NCBI GenBank assembly: GCA_025359045.1
Contig: JANYHN010000063.1
Coordinates: 30,625 to 94,624, forward strand
Direction: 5' to 3'
DNA length: 64,000 nt
Source of the DNA: Hyphomicrobiales bacterium
GTDB lineage: Bacteria > Pseudomonadota > Alphaproteobacteria > Rhizobiales > Aestuariivirgaceae
Shown: in pieces, positions 34,959-44,757 of the stretch
Layout: every line of letters starts with the position of its first letter
Numbering within the stretch: the first letter of the stretch is position 1
Notes under the pieces: model-generated
Told to the model about the DNA's origin: nothing
The model's database searches: none
Seen by the model: the letters and a program-made list of their open reading frames with translations, nothing else
Program-made: the position numbers and the translations under genes

Positions 34959-37900
34959 ATGAATTTTAATTTTTCGGCCTGGTCGATCAGGAATCCTATT
35001 CCGTCTATCGTTCTTTTTATCGTGTTGGTCATGTTGGGAGTGCAAAGCTTTCGTGCTTTGCCGATTACACGTTTTCCGAATATCGACGTGCCAGTTATTG
35101 CCATTTCGGTGTCGCAAGGCGGTGCTACACCCGTAGAACTTGAAGCGCAGGTGACAAAGCCAATTGAAGATGCTGTGGCAGCTGTAAATGGCGTGAAGCA
35201 CATCACTTCAACTTTGACAGATGGCGTTTCAACCACGGCCATCGAATTCCGCATGGAAAAGCAGACGGATGAAGCGTTGCAGGAAACAAAGGACGCCGTT
35301 GCAAAGATTCGCGGCACATTGCCAAGTTCAATTGACGAACCTGTGATTCAGAAGATCGATGTTGAAGGTCAATCAATTCAAACTTTTGCAGCAACCGCAC
35401 CCGGTATGACACTGGAGCAGCTGTCTTGGTATATCGACGATGTAGTGTTGCGCGAATTGCGCGGACTTTCAGGTGTTGGTCGTGTCGAGCGTTATGGCGG
35501 TGTACAGCGCCAAATCAATGTTGATCTTGATCCCGCAAAACTTCAGTCTCTCGGTGTAACTGCAGCGTCTGTGAACGCCCAGCTTGCGGCCGTAAATACA
35601 GACCAAGGTGGCGGCCGCAGTGATATTGGTGGCAGTGAGCAGGCGATACGCACGATCGGTGGCGCCCGGTCTATTGAGCAATTGGGTGCAACCAAAATTG
35701 CATTGCCCAATGGCACAGTTGTTCGCCTGGATAATCTTGCAAAAATAACTGATGCCTACGAAGAGCCTCGTTCTTTCGCGCGCTATAATGGCAACCAAGT
35801 TGTTACGTTCTCGGTGTTCCGCGCCAAAGGCTCGAGCGCTACCGCTGTGGGTGACAAAGTCACTGCGGCAATTGAAAAATTAGGTCAGTCTGGCAAGGGC
35901 GTGAAATACACACTTGTCGATGATACCGTGCATTATATCTACGGCAACTACACCGCCGCAATGGAAACGTTGATTGAAGGTGCAGTGCTCGCCGTTTTAG
36001 TTGTGTTACTGTTCTTGCGCGACTGGCGTGCAACGTTGATTTCAGCAATCTCGCTGCCTCTGTCAGCCATACCCGCCTTCTGGGCCATGAGTTTGATGGG
36101 CTTCTCACTCAACCTCGTCTCATTCCTTGGCATCACATTGGCAACGGGTATTTTGGTTGACGATGCGATTGTGGAAATTGAAAATATCGCGCGCCACATG
36201 CGCATGGGCAAATCGCCTTATCGCGCAGCCCTCGAAGCTGCCGACGAAATCGGCCTTGCAGTTATAGCAATTACATTCACAATTGTTGCTGTGTTTGTGC
36301 CCGTTTCATTTATGGACGGCGTTCCGGGCCAATATTTCCGTCAATTTGGTTTGACAGTTGCTGTCGCTGTGTTGTTCTCACTGCTTGTTGCACGGCTCAT
36401 AACGCCGATGCTTGCCGCCTACTTCCTGCGCAACCATGGTCACCCAGAGGAAGAACCTGGTCTCTTCTCGCGAGCCTACAGTAAGTTCCTGTATTTCACC
36501 AACTGGGGACCTACAATAAAACGCACACGCACGAACATTGAGACAGGTGAAGACTATGTGAAAACATCGCGTCCTAGGATCATGAGTTATGTGACAGTAG
36601 TGGTCGCAGGTTTGGTGCTATTTGGCTCAGTATCTCTGATCAAATTACTACCAACTGGCTTCATTCCACCCGGTGATGAATCAAGGTTTGTGCTGTCAGT
36701 GGAGCTGCCTCCTGGGTCGACGTTGAACCAAACTTTAGTTAAGACCGAAGAGCTTGCTGGCATCATTGGCAAACATCCAGAAGTAGCAAACGTGTTTGTT
36801 CTGGGGGGTTCATCACCGACAGGCAACGTGGAACCACGTCAAGCTTCGATGTTTATATCTTTGAAAAAGAAAGCTGATGGATTGGTTCCCGGTGTTCTCA
36901 ATCCAATCATTCGCGGACTTAACAAAATATCTCCCGTGAGCATTCCAACTTTTCCCACGACGGGTCGGATAAAACCACAAATTTTAGTCGAAGACGAAAT
37001 TTATAAATCTGTTGGTAATGTTGCGGATGCGAGGTTCTGGAAAGTAAATGATCGGGGCGCGCGGGACATCCAATATGACATGCTTTCGAACGACCCCGTT
37101 GCTTTGACAGAAGCGGTTGCTAAACTGGAAGGCGCGTTGCGAAAAGAGCCAACGCTCCGTTCAATCGCTGCCGAAGGCGCGCTTAATCGTCCTGAAATAA
37201 GAGTAACACCAAAACTCGACGAAGCGGCAAAGCTTGGTATCACATCGCAGCAAATCAGCCAGGCCTTGCGCGTGGCAACGATCGGCGACTTTGGTCCGTT
37301 GTTGGCCAAGTATAATGCTGGTGATCGTCTAATACCGATCCGTGTGCAAATTCCAGTTTCCGCGCGCGGCAGTTTCCAAGAGCTAACGGGCCTGAAGATC
37401 ATGAATGCCAAGGGCGAGTCTGTTCCAATTTCAACAGTTGCCAACATTGAATTCAGCCAAGGGCCAGCTTCTGTCACCCGTCATGACCGTCAACGTTGGG
37501 CGAAGATTGGTGCTGATCTTCAACCCGGTGTTGAACTTGGTGATGGTCAGAAGAAGTTTGAAGAGGTTGCAAAATCGATGAGTTTGCCAAAGTCGGTCGT
37601 GTTTACGGCTGGCGGTGACTCGGAAGTGCAGGGCGAAATCTTTGCGAGCTTCGGTAAGGCAGCGTTGCTCGGCGTGGTGATCATGCTCGGAATTCTGATT
37701 TTGTTGCTTGGTAATTTCTTCCAGCCCTTCGCAATTGTGTTTGCGTTGCCGCTTTCAATCGGCGGCGTGGTTGCAGCACTTTTAGCCACCAATCAGGCGC
37801 TCTCTATGCCTGTGATCATCGGCATGTTGATGTTGATGGGCATTGTGGCCAAAAACGGCATCATGCTCGTTGACTTTGCTGTCGAACGCGTGAAGCACGG

Positions 37901-38339
37901 TATGGAACGTGTGGATGCGATTGTTGATGCAGGTCATAAGCGTGCCCGGCCTATCATCATGACAACACTGGCCATGGGTGCAGGCATGGTGCCATCGGCA
38001 ATCGGCATTGGTGAAGGTGGCGAATTCCGCGCTCCTATGGCCACAGCGGTGATTGGTGGTTTGATAGCTTCGACCATTCTGAGCCTCGTATTTGTTCCAT
38101 CATTTTATATCGTGATGGATGACGTGGCGAAATTCTTCGCGTGGTTGTTTGGTCGATTTGTTGGTGCAACTGATGAAGCACCTGTGGTCGATCACACATT
38201 GGAAGTTGTAAAGTCCGAAATGGCTAAAACCACAGCTGCCATTGAACATCTTGATGAACGCATAGACCAAGTTGAAGCTGAAGTGGCAACCAAAGTGCCA
38301 GCGATGAAAAAGACAAAGCTGACGCTCGCCGCAGAGTAA
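34959..38339 (+). CDS. RND multidrug efflux permease (AcrB/HAE1 type)
   Basis: The 1126-residue inner-membrane pump opens with [23 protein letters not shown] and has the duplicated plan of twelve helices with two large periplasmic loops. The proton-relay aspartates lie in [14 protein letters not shown], and the second half has [19 protein letters not shown]. It is longer than AcrB because of a C-terminal polar tail of about 60 residues that includes a charged helix ([17 protein letters not shown]). It should export hydrophobic compounds by proton exchange with its adaptor. No outer-membrane TolC-type gene is adjacent, so a shared channel elsewhere is expected. Confidence 0.94.
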   Translation: MNFNFSAWSIRNPIPSIVLFIVLVMLGVQSFRALPITRFPNIDVPVIAISVSQGGATPVELEAQVTKPIEDAVAAVNGVKHITSTLTDGVSTTAIEFRMEKQTDEALQETKDAVAKIRGTLPSSIDEPVIQKIDVEGQSIQTFAATAPGMTLEQLSWYIDDVVLRELRGLSGVGRVERYGGVQRQINVDLDPAKLQSLGVTAASVNAQLAAVNTDQGGGRSDIGGSEQAIRTIGGARSIEQLGATKIALPNGTVVRLDNLAKITDAYEEPRSFARYNGNQVVTFSVFRAKGSSATAVGDKVTAAIEKLGQSGKGVKYTLVDDTVHYIYGNYTAAMETLIEGAVLAVLVVLLFLRDWRATLISAISLPLSAIPAFWAMSLMGFSLNLVSFLGITLATGILVDDAIVEIENIARHMRMGKSPYRAALEAADEIGLAVIAITFTIVAVFVPVSFMDGVPGQYFRQFGLTVAVAVLFSLLVARLITPMLAAYFLRNHGHPEEEPGLFSRAYSKFLYFTNWGPTIKRTRTNIETGEDYVKTSRPRIMSYVTVVVAGLVLFGSVSLIKLLPTGFIPPGDESRFVLSVELPPGSTLNQTLVKTEELAGIIGKHPEVANVFVLGGSSPTGNVEPRQASMFISLKKKADGLVPGVLNPIIRGLNKISPVSIPTFPTTGRIKPQILVEDEIYKSVGNVADARFWKVNDRGARDIQYDMLSNDPVALTEAVAKLEGALRKEPTLRSIAAEGALNRPEIRVTPKLDEAAKLGITSQQISQALRVATIGDFGPLLAKYNAGDRLIPIRVQIPVSARGSFQELTGLKIMNAKGESVPISTVANIEFSQGPASVTRHDRQRWAKIGADLQPGVELGDGQKKFEEVAKSMSLPKSVVFTAGGDSEVQGEIFASFGKAALLGVVIMLGILILLLGNFFQPFAIVFALPLSIGGVVAALLATNQALSMPVIIGMLMLMGIVAKNGIMLVDFAVERVKHGMERVDAIVDAGHKRARPIIMTTLAMGAGMVPSAIGIGEGGEFRAPMATAVIGGLIASTILSLVFVPSFYIVMDDVAKFFAWLFGRFVGATDEAPVVDHTLEVVKSEMAKTTAAIEHLDERIDQVEAEVATKVPAMKKTKLTLAAE

Positions 38340-38348
38340 AACGCAGAC

Positions 38349-38376
38349 ATTCCTCCCCTGAAGCAGGGGGAGGAAT
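38349..38376. terminator. hairpin between convergent RND and aminotransferase genes
   Basis: ATTCCTCCCC (38349-38358) pairs with GGGGAGGAAT (38367-38376) across an 8-base loop. It fills the 39-base gap between two convergent stop codons and may serve both directions, though neither side has a strong T tract. Confidence 0.6.
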
Positions 38377-38378
38377 AG

Positions 38379-39593
38379 CTATATGAGCTCGCTCAAACCC
38401 TGCGAAATACGCGTCAGAGCCTTTTTCAAATCTGCTTCCGATGCAGCAAATGATAGACGCACCGATCCCGGTGTGCCGAATGCTGTGCCCGGTACAATGG
38501 AAACAGCATGCTTTTCGAGCAGCCAATCACAAAGCTGATCAGTGGTTTCAATAACATGATTGCCAGCGCGTTTTCCCAAGAACGTTGAGACATCGGGAAA
38601 CGCATAGAACGTACCCGGAATATCGGCGATTTCTACACCATCAATCGCCCGCAATCCCTTCAAAACTAAATCACGCCGTGATTGATACTGCACCCGCATT
38701 TTCTCGACGTCATCGCGCGGGCCTCTGAGCGCAGTGATTGCTGCACGCTGCACAAACTGATTTGCACCTGCGCTGACTACACTTTGCATCCGCCCCATGG
38801 CATTTGCGATTGGCTCGGGCGCAGCAGCATACCCAAGGCGCCAGCCCGTCATAGCAAAGCCTTTTGAAAAACCATTCAAAGTAATGGTGCGCTCCAACAT
38901 GCCGGGCAGCGACCCGAACGAAACCATCTCGCCATCAAACAAAATATATTCGTAAATCTCGTCCGAGAGCACCATGCACTTTGGGTGGGCGCGCACCAAA
39001 GCGGCAATCTCTTCAAGCTCGAGCCGAGTCCATACAGCACCTGTGGGATTACACGGAGAATTGAGAATGATCAGTTTAGTTTTTGGAGTAACTGCCGCTG
39101 CAATGCGGGCAACGGGAACTTTATAGCCCTCTTCAACGTTCGACTGCAGAACAACAGGTGTGCCTTGCGCAAATTTGACCGAACCCTCATAGGAAACCCA
39201 ATAAGGTGCCAGAATTATCACCTCGTCGTCTGGCCCAATCAAAGACAATATAGCATTGTTGATCGCTTGTTTGGTGCCATTGGCCAAAACAATTTCACTG
39301 GGTCTATAATTCAGACCGTTCTCTGCGAGAAGTTTTTCAGCGATGGCTTCGCGCAACTCTGGAATTCCGGCAACCGGCGAGTAATGTGTGAGGCCCTGAT
39401 CCATCGCATCTTTTGCGGCGTCACGTATATTAAGCGGCGTGTTAAAATCCGGCTCGCCAATGGTCAGCGCCACAATATCATGGCCAAGGGCACGAAGCTC
39501 CCGCGTGCGCTGTGACATACGGATAATTGCCCCTTCGTCAGCGGCATTGGCACGAGGCGAGAGTATGGCGGAGTGATCAAATTTAATTGTCAT
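38379..39593 (-). CDS. pyridoxal-phosphate aminotransferase class I, aspartate aminotransferase-like
   Basis: The 404-residue enzyme belongs to fold-type I aminotransferases, subgroup I-gamma, which in Rhizobiales includes aspartate/prephenate aminotransferases. The key blocks are ALTIGEPDFNTP near the start, LANGTKQAI, LNSPCNPTGAVW, DEIYEYILFDG and the PLP lysine in LNGFSKGFAMTGWRLGY. It moves amino groups between aspartate or an aromatic acid and 2-oxoglutarate. ATG at 39593 is chosen; a TTG at 39602 is also open. It is convergent with the RND gene and divergent from the small lipoprotein gene. Confidence 0.9.
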   Translation of the reverse strand: MTIKFDHSAILSPRANAADEGAIIRMSQRTRELRALGHDIVALTIGEPDFNTPLNIRDAAKDAMDQGLTHYSPVAGIPELREAIAEKLLAENGLNYRPSEIVLANGTKQAINNAILSLIGPDDEVIILAPYWVSYEGSVKFAQGTPVVLQSNVEEGYKVPVARIAAAVTPKTKLIILNSPCNPTGAVWTRLELEEIAALVRAHPKCMVLSDEIYEYILFDGEMVSFGSLPGMLERTITLNGFSKGFAMTGWRLGYAAAPEPIANAMGRMQSVVSAGANQFVQRAAITALRGPRDDVEKMRVQYQSRRDLVLKGLRAIDGVEIADIPGTFYAFPDVSTFLGKRAGNHVIETTDQLCDWLLEKHAVSIVPGTAFGTPGSVRLSFAASEADLKKALTRISQGLSELI

Positions 39594-39671
39594 AATAACC
39601 AAAAGCTATGCCAGCTTATGCTTGCCGCGTCGAGGTCATCCGGACTAAAACGGATTTTTTAGTGAGGCTAT

Positions 39672-40034
39672 ATGAATCGTATCGTTATGTTAGTTCCTAT
39701 TGCGCTTTTTGTGGCTGGCTGTTCTCAATCATCGTCGGGCGTACGCATTACCCAGGGTTTACCTCAAGCTTCGCCCGCGATTGTTCAAGCAGCGCCGAAA
39801 TCTGAACCTGTGTTTTATAATGGTAAGGTCTATCAAATCAATTTCGCACCAGATCCATCAGGAGGCTACGCCATGGCTGTTTCAGGAATGTCAGCGGCCC
39901 AACAAAAAGACGCTGTAGCTGTCTCCACATCGTCATTGCGCCAATTTGCTTGTAAAGAAAAGCAAAACGGCAAACTTCTAACCCAACCGATTTATAGCGA
40001 CAGCAAATGGCGCATGACCGCACATTGCGTTTAA
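39672..40034 (+). CDS. small lipoprotein
   Basis: This 120-residue protein has a lipoprotein signal: MNRIVMLVPIALFVAGC with the lipid-modified cysteine at 17. The mature part is Ser/Ala/Pro-rich at first, then has YQINFAPDPSGGYAMAVSG and two cysteines late in the sequence (Cys at QFACKEK and the next-to-last residue), which may form a disulphide. No family is recognised with certainty. A GTGAGG ribosome site is present. The cyclopropane-synthase-like gene starts 15 bases after its stop, so both may be on one message. Confidence 0.72.
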   Translation: MNRIVMLVPIALFVAGCSQSSSGVRITQGLPQASPAIVQAAPKSEPVFYNGKVYQINFAPDPSGGYAMAVSGMSAAQQKDAVAVSTSSLRQFACKEKQNGKLLTQPIYSDSKWRMTAHCV

Positions 40035-40049
40035 ACTTGAGGTTCATCC

Positions 40050-41273
40050 ATGATATTAGACCGCGTCATAAAAACATTGATCCACAAAGGTGATCTGACA
40101 GTCACCGACTGGAATGGCAAGACCAAGCGTTATGGCGATGGGACAACCCCCAAAGCCCACGTAAAATTTCACAGTCGTGCAGCCGCCCTAAAAGTGGCAT
40201 TAGATCCTGATTTACATTTGGGTGAAGTGATTACAGATGGCGAACTGACTGTTGAGCAGGGCAGTATCCGCGATTTTATTTTGCTACTCATGCAAAATGT
40301 AGGCACCGGGCAAACCAACCACCCACTCCACCGTGTCGCTTATCGCGCTCGTTTGCTGCTTCGCCGTGTCTATCAGCATAACCCCGTAGGAAAAGCTGAA
40401 AAAAATATCACTCACCATTATGATATCAATGGCGAGATCTACGATTTATTCTTGGACAAGGATCGCCAATATTCCTGCGCTTTTTATGAAACTGAAGATG
40501 CTACGCTTGAGGAAGCCCAACTCGCCAAGAAACGCCACCTTGCAGCAAAGCTTGGCATCAAACCGGGGATGAAGGTTTTAGATATCGGCTCCGGTTGGGG
40601 TGGCATGGGACTCTATCTCGCGCAATATTGTGGCGCGGAAGTAACGGGCGTCACGCTCTCTCACGAACAGCATGAACTCAGCAACAAGCGTGCCGCTGAA
40701 ATGGGACTAGAAAAACAGGCGCGTTTTCTCTTGAAAGATTACCGTGCGCTTGATGAGCAGTTCGACCGCATCGTTTCAGTGGGCATGTTTGAACATGTAG
40801 GAGTAGGCCATTATGCAGAATTTTTCAAAAAAATTGCCACCCTGCTGAAACCAGATGGTGCAGCAGTGCTGCACTCTATCAATCGCGCCGATGGCCCTGG
40901 AATCACCGGCGCGTGGATACAAAAATACATTTTTCCTGGTGGCTATGTGCCATCGCTCTCCGAAACAATTCCTCATATGGAGCGGGAAAAACTTTATATC
41001 ACTGACATCGAAATTCTGCGCATGCACTATGCCCGAACATTGAAAGAGTGGGGAAGGCGCTTTACAGCCAACCACAAGCGGGCGGCCGAAATCTATGATG
41101 AGCGCTTTTGCCGGATGTGGGACTTCTATTTGGCGGGTTCGGAGGGTTCTTTCCTTTATGCCGAGATGAACAATTTCCAAATCCAGTTCAGCAAAAACCA
41201 ACACGCTTTGCCTTACACCCGCAATTACATTGAGGCCGAAGAAGAGAGACTACGCAAGTTAGAGAAGAGCTAA
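40050..41273 (+). CDS. cyclopropane-fatty-acyl-phospholipid synthase-like methyltransferase, copy 1
   Basis: The 407-residue protein has the CFA-synthase plan: an N-terminal lipid-binding region (residues about 1-110), a linker, then a SAM-dependent methyltransferase with motif I VLDIGSGWGG, the FEHVGVGHYAEFF block and the LHYART-like late segment. These enzymes add a methylene from SAM across double bonds of membrane lipids, which helps in acid or stationary-phase stress. It starts with GAGG at the right distance. A close paralogue follows 113 bases on; whether both methylate the same lipid is unknown. Confidence 0.9.
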   Translation: MILDRVIKTLIHKGDLTVTDWNGKTKRYGDGTTPKAHVKFHSRAAALKVALDPDLHLGEVITDGELTVEQGSIRDFILLLMQNVGTGQTNHPLHRVAYRARLLLRRVYQHNPVGKAEKNITHHYDINGEIYDLFLDKDRQYSCAFYETEDATLEEAQLAKKRHLAAKLGIKPGMKVLDIGSGWGGMGLYLAQYCGAEVTGVTLSHEQHELSNKRAAEMGLEKQARFLLKDYRALDEQFDRIVSVGMFEHVGVGHYAEFFKKIATLLKPDGAAVLHSINRADGPGITGAWIQKYIFPGGYVPSLSETIPHMEREKLYITDIEILRMHYARTLKEWGRRFTANHKRAAEIYDERFCRMWDFYLAGSEGSFLYAEMNNFQIQFSKNQHALPYTRNYIEAEEERLRKLEKS

Positions 41274-41386
41274 GTGAAAAGGCTTAATGCCAATTAGCGA
41301 TCTAAACTTTCAAATTCTTGCCCTTGACGGAACTTCGTGCTTAAATAGGCGTTAATTCTTTAGCTTTGATATGCTTGAGGTTTAGA

Positions 41387-42634
41387 ATGGTCCTAGAACG
41401 CATTCTTTCGTCTCTGGTAAAACACGGAAACCTGATCGTTACAGACTGGAACGGTCATATACGCAGCTATGGTGACGGCACCCACCCAACATCCCATATT
41501 AAATTTGAGTCAGCGGCCGCTGCGCGCCGGATGGCGATTGATCCTGATCTCTATATTGGTGAGAGCTATATGGATGGAAGCCTTCAAATTTTGGAGGGAA
41601 CGATCGCCGATTTTATCGACTTAACAATGAAAAATGTTGGCACAACAAATTACCATCCTGTGCATCGTGCCTTGGACAGAGCCCGCGTGGCGTTACGCCG
41701 CATTCACCAACATAATCCCGTGGGCAAAGCGAAAGCGAATGTTGCCCATCATTATGATCTTTCTGGTGCGATTTATGATCTATTTTTGGACCGAGATCGA
41801 CAATATTCTTGTGCATATTTCGAAACTAAAAATTCAACTTTAGAAGACGCCCAGCTTGCAAAGAAACGCCATCTTGCAGCCAAGCTCAATATCAAGCCTG
41901 GCATGAAAGTCCTGGATATTGGTTCGGGTTGGGGCGGCCTAGGCCTTTACCTTGCAGAAGTTTGTGGTGCGGAAGTCACGGGCGTCACTTTATCGGAAGA
42001 GCAGTTCAAGCTTTCAAACGAACGCGCCCACCAACGTGGCATTAAGGGCCACACGCAGTTTTTGCTCAAAGACTACCGTGAACTCGAAGGCCCGTTTGAC
42101 CGCGTCGTTTCGGTTGGCATGTTCGAGCATGTTGGAATAGGCCATTTTCCGGAATTCTTTGGTAAGGTTGCTTCCTTATTAAAAAATGATGGTGCAGCGG
42201 TTTTGCATTCCATCAACCGCTCAAATGGCCCAGGTGCAACCAGTGCATGGATCAAGAAATATATTTTCCCCGGTGGATATGTTCCAGCACTCTCGGAGGT
42301 TCTGCCTCATATTGAGCACGCAGGGCTCTACGTCACTGATATCGAAATTCTACGTTTGCACTATGCGGAAACATTGAAGGAATGGGGCCATCGCTTTGCA
42401 GCCAATCGTACCAAGGCCGCAGAAATTTATGACGAACGCTTCTGTCGCATGTGGGAATTCTATTTAGCAGCCTCCGAAATGGCATTCCGCTATGCGGGCA
42501 TGAACAATTTCCAAATTCAGTTCGGTAAAGATCAAAGCGTGTTGCCGCTGACGCGCGATTATATTCACGACCAAGAAAATCGTTTGCGGAAGCTTGAAGC
42601 AAAGACGCCATTGCTAAAAATGGTGGGCAAGTGA
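41387..42634 (+). CDS. cyclopropane-fatty-acyl-phospholipid synthase-like methyltransferase, copy 2
   Basis: The 415-residue protein is collinear with copy 1 from the first residues (MVLERILSSLVKHGNLIVTDWNG) to the last. It keeps motif I (VLDIGSGWGG), FEHVGIGHFPEFF and the late YDERFCRMWEFYLA segment; it has eight more C-terminal residues. The two clearly arose by tandem duplication. Large parts are unchanged, while the N-terminal lipid-binding region differs more, which hints at another lipid or membrane step. ATG at 41387 follows GAGG by 6 bases. It is convergent with the oxidase gene, leaving 4 bases. Confidence 0.9.
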   Translation: MVLERILSSLVKHGNLIVTDWNGHIRSYGDGTHPTSHIKFESAAAARRMAIDPDLYIGESYMDGSLQILEGTIADFIDLTMKNVGTTNYHPVHRALDRARVALRRIHQHNPVGKAKANVAHHYDLSGAIYDLFLDRDRQYSCAYFETKNSTLEDAQLAKKRHLAAKLNIKPGMKVLDIGSGWGGLGLYLAEVCGAEVTGVTLSEEQFKLSNERAHQRGIKGHTQFLLKDYRELEGPFDRVVSVGMFEHVGIGHFPEFFGKVASLLKNDGAAVLHSINRSNGPGATSAWIKKYIFPGGYVPALSEVLPHIEHAGLYVTDIEILRLHYAETLKEWGHRFAANRTKAAEIYDERFCRMWEFYLAASEMAFRYAGMNNFQIQFGKDQSVLPLTRDYIHDQENRLRKLEAKTPLLKMVGK

Positions 42635-42638
42635 CGCA

Positions 42639-43949
42639 CTAATTGAACCGCCGATCCACCCAATCCCGTGTGCGAAACCAATAGCCAATAAACGGCAGGA
42701 ACCAAGTTGATCCCGTGTAAAGTGGATGCGATGGAAATTCGGATTGGTCATATGCGCAGACTCTATTGACCTTGCCCAAAATTTTGCGTGCGGTTTGATG
42801 TCCAAGATAACTCATCATCGCAACGCCCGACCCATTGCAGCCAAGCGCATAATGCAGTCCATCGAACTTGCCCATATGCGGAAGCTCGTCAAGTGTAAAA
42901 GCCACATTGCCCGTCCATGAATGAGTAATTTTCGTGCCATTTAATAGTGGAAAACGATCAATCATAAACTGATAGAGCAGGGGTGCTGTCGTCACCGGAT
43001 CAGTATGACCAAACTTGGCACGGCCGCCAAACACCAAGCGCTTGCCATTAGGCGACATGCGGTAATAGGTCAGCACGCGGCGCGTATCAGCAAAGCTTCT
43101 GTTGCGTGGCGAAAGTGACGCTGCTAACTCGGGCGGCAATTCTTCCGTTGCGATGATATATGAACCCACCGGAACGACTCGGCGTTTAAGCTCTGGCGTC
43201 ACCCCACCTGTATAACCATTCGTCGCGATAATCACCTCTCCAGCGCGGACCACACCGCGCGGCGTGGTCAAAGCCCAGCTGGTATCTGCATTTTGGGAGA
43301 GCCCCGTTACCTCAGTGTTTGAAGCAATCAAAACTCCGGCCTTCAATGCCAAATCGAGTAAAGCCTTATAATAAAGTGCAGGCTGCAAATGCGCCGCGCG
43401 CCCGACCACCATGCCTCCAAAATAATAATCTGATCCAATCTCAGCGCGCTGGGCCTCACGTGGCACAATGTAGGAATCCGAATGCGCTTCGGCATTCAGA
43501 AAGGCCACCTTCTTTGCCATGTCATCAAAGTGGCTTTGGCACCATGCACCCAGAAAATATCCGCGTTTGTGCCAGCCACATTCAATCTTCTCATGCTCAA
43601 TCAAATTTTCGATGTGCGAAAACGCGTCCGCTGCATCATTTAAAAATGGCGCGGCCTGATCGGGAGGCATGGGCTTAGACATATAGCGCTTGCCAACATT
43701 CACACCACCCGAAACCATGCCACCATTGCGCGTCGATGCCCCAAAGCCAGGTTCAGCCGCATCAAGAACGAGAACGTCCACGCCCTGTCTCGCTAATTCC
43801 AAAGCCGCTGATAGTCCCGTGTAACCCGCCCCAACAATTGCCACACGAACATCGCGAGGCAGTGCAATTTGCGGTAAGGCTTGCGGCGTGTAGTCTTCCC
43901 ACCAAAAAGGGGAAGCTTTGAATTCTTTGTGAAAAATCGCCTTATTCAT
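42639..43949 (-). CDS. FAD-dependent oxidoreductase, PuuB/DadA-like
   Basis: The 436-residue flavoprotein opens with SPFWWEDYTP, as in gamma-glutamylputrescine oxidase and related amine oxidases. The FAD motif VAIVGAGYTGLSAALELARQG, the block STRNGGMVSGGVNVGKRY and the late GCNGSGVAMMSYLGH segment follow. It probably oxidises an amine or amino acid with oxygen, releasing peroxide; the substrate is not certain. The start, in frame at 43949, fits the family; an upstream start at 44039 would run into the divergent gene's leader. Confidence 0.86.
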   Translation of the reverse strand: MNKAIFHKEFKASPFWWEDYTPQALPQIALPRDVRVAIVGAGYTGLSAALELARQGVDVLVLDAAEPGFGASTRNGGMVSGGVNVGKRYMSKPMPPDQAAPFLNDAADAFSHIENLIEHEKIECGWHKRGYFLGAWCQSHFDDMAKKVAFLNAEAHSDSYIVPREAQRAEIGSDYYFGGMVVGRAAHLQPALYYKALLDLALKAGVLIASNTEVTGLSQNADTSWALTTPRGVVRAGEVIIATNGYTGGVTPELKRRVVPVGSYIIATEELPPELAASLSPRNRSFADTRRVLTYYRMSPNGKRLVFGGRAKFGHTDPVTTAPLLYQFMIDRFPLLNGTKITHSWTGNVAFTLDELPHMGKFDGLHYALGCNGSGVAMMSYLGHQTARKILGKVNRVCAYDQSEFPSHPLYTGSTWFLPFIGYWFRTRDWVDRRFN

Positions 43950-44067
43950 GATATTTTTGTATACATCAAAGTCCCAATTTGCAAGGCTGACAGTCTGAAA
44001 TGCCCCTCGACCTGCGTCAGACAATCGACTAATTAGCATCCTCTGGGCATTTTAGGTGGAGATTCTC

Positions 44068-44673
44068 GTGAGCAATTTTTCGAAAATGAAATGCGGCGCT
44101 TTTGCCTTTGCGGCCTTGGCCATGATGTCTGTTTCCGCCTCGGCCATGAAAGTTGTCGTGGTGATCAGCAAGGTAAGCCAGCACATGACAGTCACGGTGG
44201 ATGGAGAGCAGCAATATAATTGGCTCGTTTCCACAGGTGGCGCAGGTTATGAAACGCCCTCAGGCACATTCCATCCGTTCCGAATGGAGAAAGAACATTT
44301 CTCCAAGGAATGGGATGATGCACCAATGCCATATTCAATGTTTTTCACCGGCGAAGGCCATGCCATTCATGGCAGCTATCATATCAAGCGTTTGGGCACG
44401 CGCGCGTCTCACGGCTGCGTTCGTTTAGCGCCCGAAAACGCGGCCACGCTTTTTGCATTGGTCGAAAAAGCAGGGTTCAAGAACAGCACTTTCACAATCA
44501 ACGGCGGTTTTTTCGATTTTGGCAATTCATCGGCCAATCGTGGCTTGTTTAATGATACGCCGCGCAAGCCATTCCACTTTTTTTGGGAAGCGAATAAACC
44601 AAAACCCCAGCCTGCTGATGTAAGCACAAAGAAGAAAAAGAAGTTCAAATCGATCATCCCAACAAGCGGTTAA
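44068..44673 (+). CDS. L,D-transpeptidase (YkuD domain), secreted
   Basis: The 201-residue protein has a signal peptide (SNFSKMKCGAFAFAALAMMSVSASA) and one YkuD domain with the catalytic HGSYHIKRLG...SHGCVRL motif, where the Cys is the nucleophile. These enzymes make 3-3 cross-links in peptidoglycan or attach proteins to it in the periplasm. The GTG at 44068 is preferred because GGTGGAG lies just upstream; the next in-frame ATG is at 44086. The C-terminal tail is Lys-rich (KKKKKFKS). The stop codon is in the loop of a hairpin that may end the message. Confidence 0.88.
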   Translation: MSNFSKMKCGAFAFAALAMMSVSASAMKVVVVISKVSQHMTVTVDGEQQYNWLVSTGGAGYETPSGTFHPFRMEKEHFSKEWDDAPMPYSMFFTGEGHAIHGSYHIKRLGTRASHGCVRLAPENAATLFALVEKAGFKNSTFTINGGFFDFGNSSANRGLFNDTPRKPFHFFWEANKPKPQPADVSTKKKKKFKSIIPTSG

Positions 44674-44683
44674 ACCGCTTGTT
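44661..44683 (+). terminator. hairpin with the L,D-transpeptidase stop codon in its loop
   Basis: AACAAGCGG (44661-44669) pairs with CCGCTTGTT (44675-44683). The five-base loop TTAAA contains the TAA stop at 44671-44673. Only a short T run follows, so termination would be partial. Confidence 0.5.
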
Positions 44684-44757
44684 TATCAGCACAACGGCCG
44701 AACCTTGACAAATCGTTGGGCGCATGCGCTTTAGCGCCAAAATCAAGGAATTATAGA

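Noticed and set aside
34574..35317. 247-codon minus-strand frame
   Set aside because: It lies opposite the adaptor and RND pump genes and shows low-complexity Ser/Thr content typical of antisense frames.
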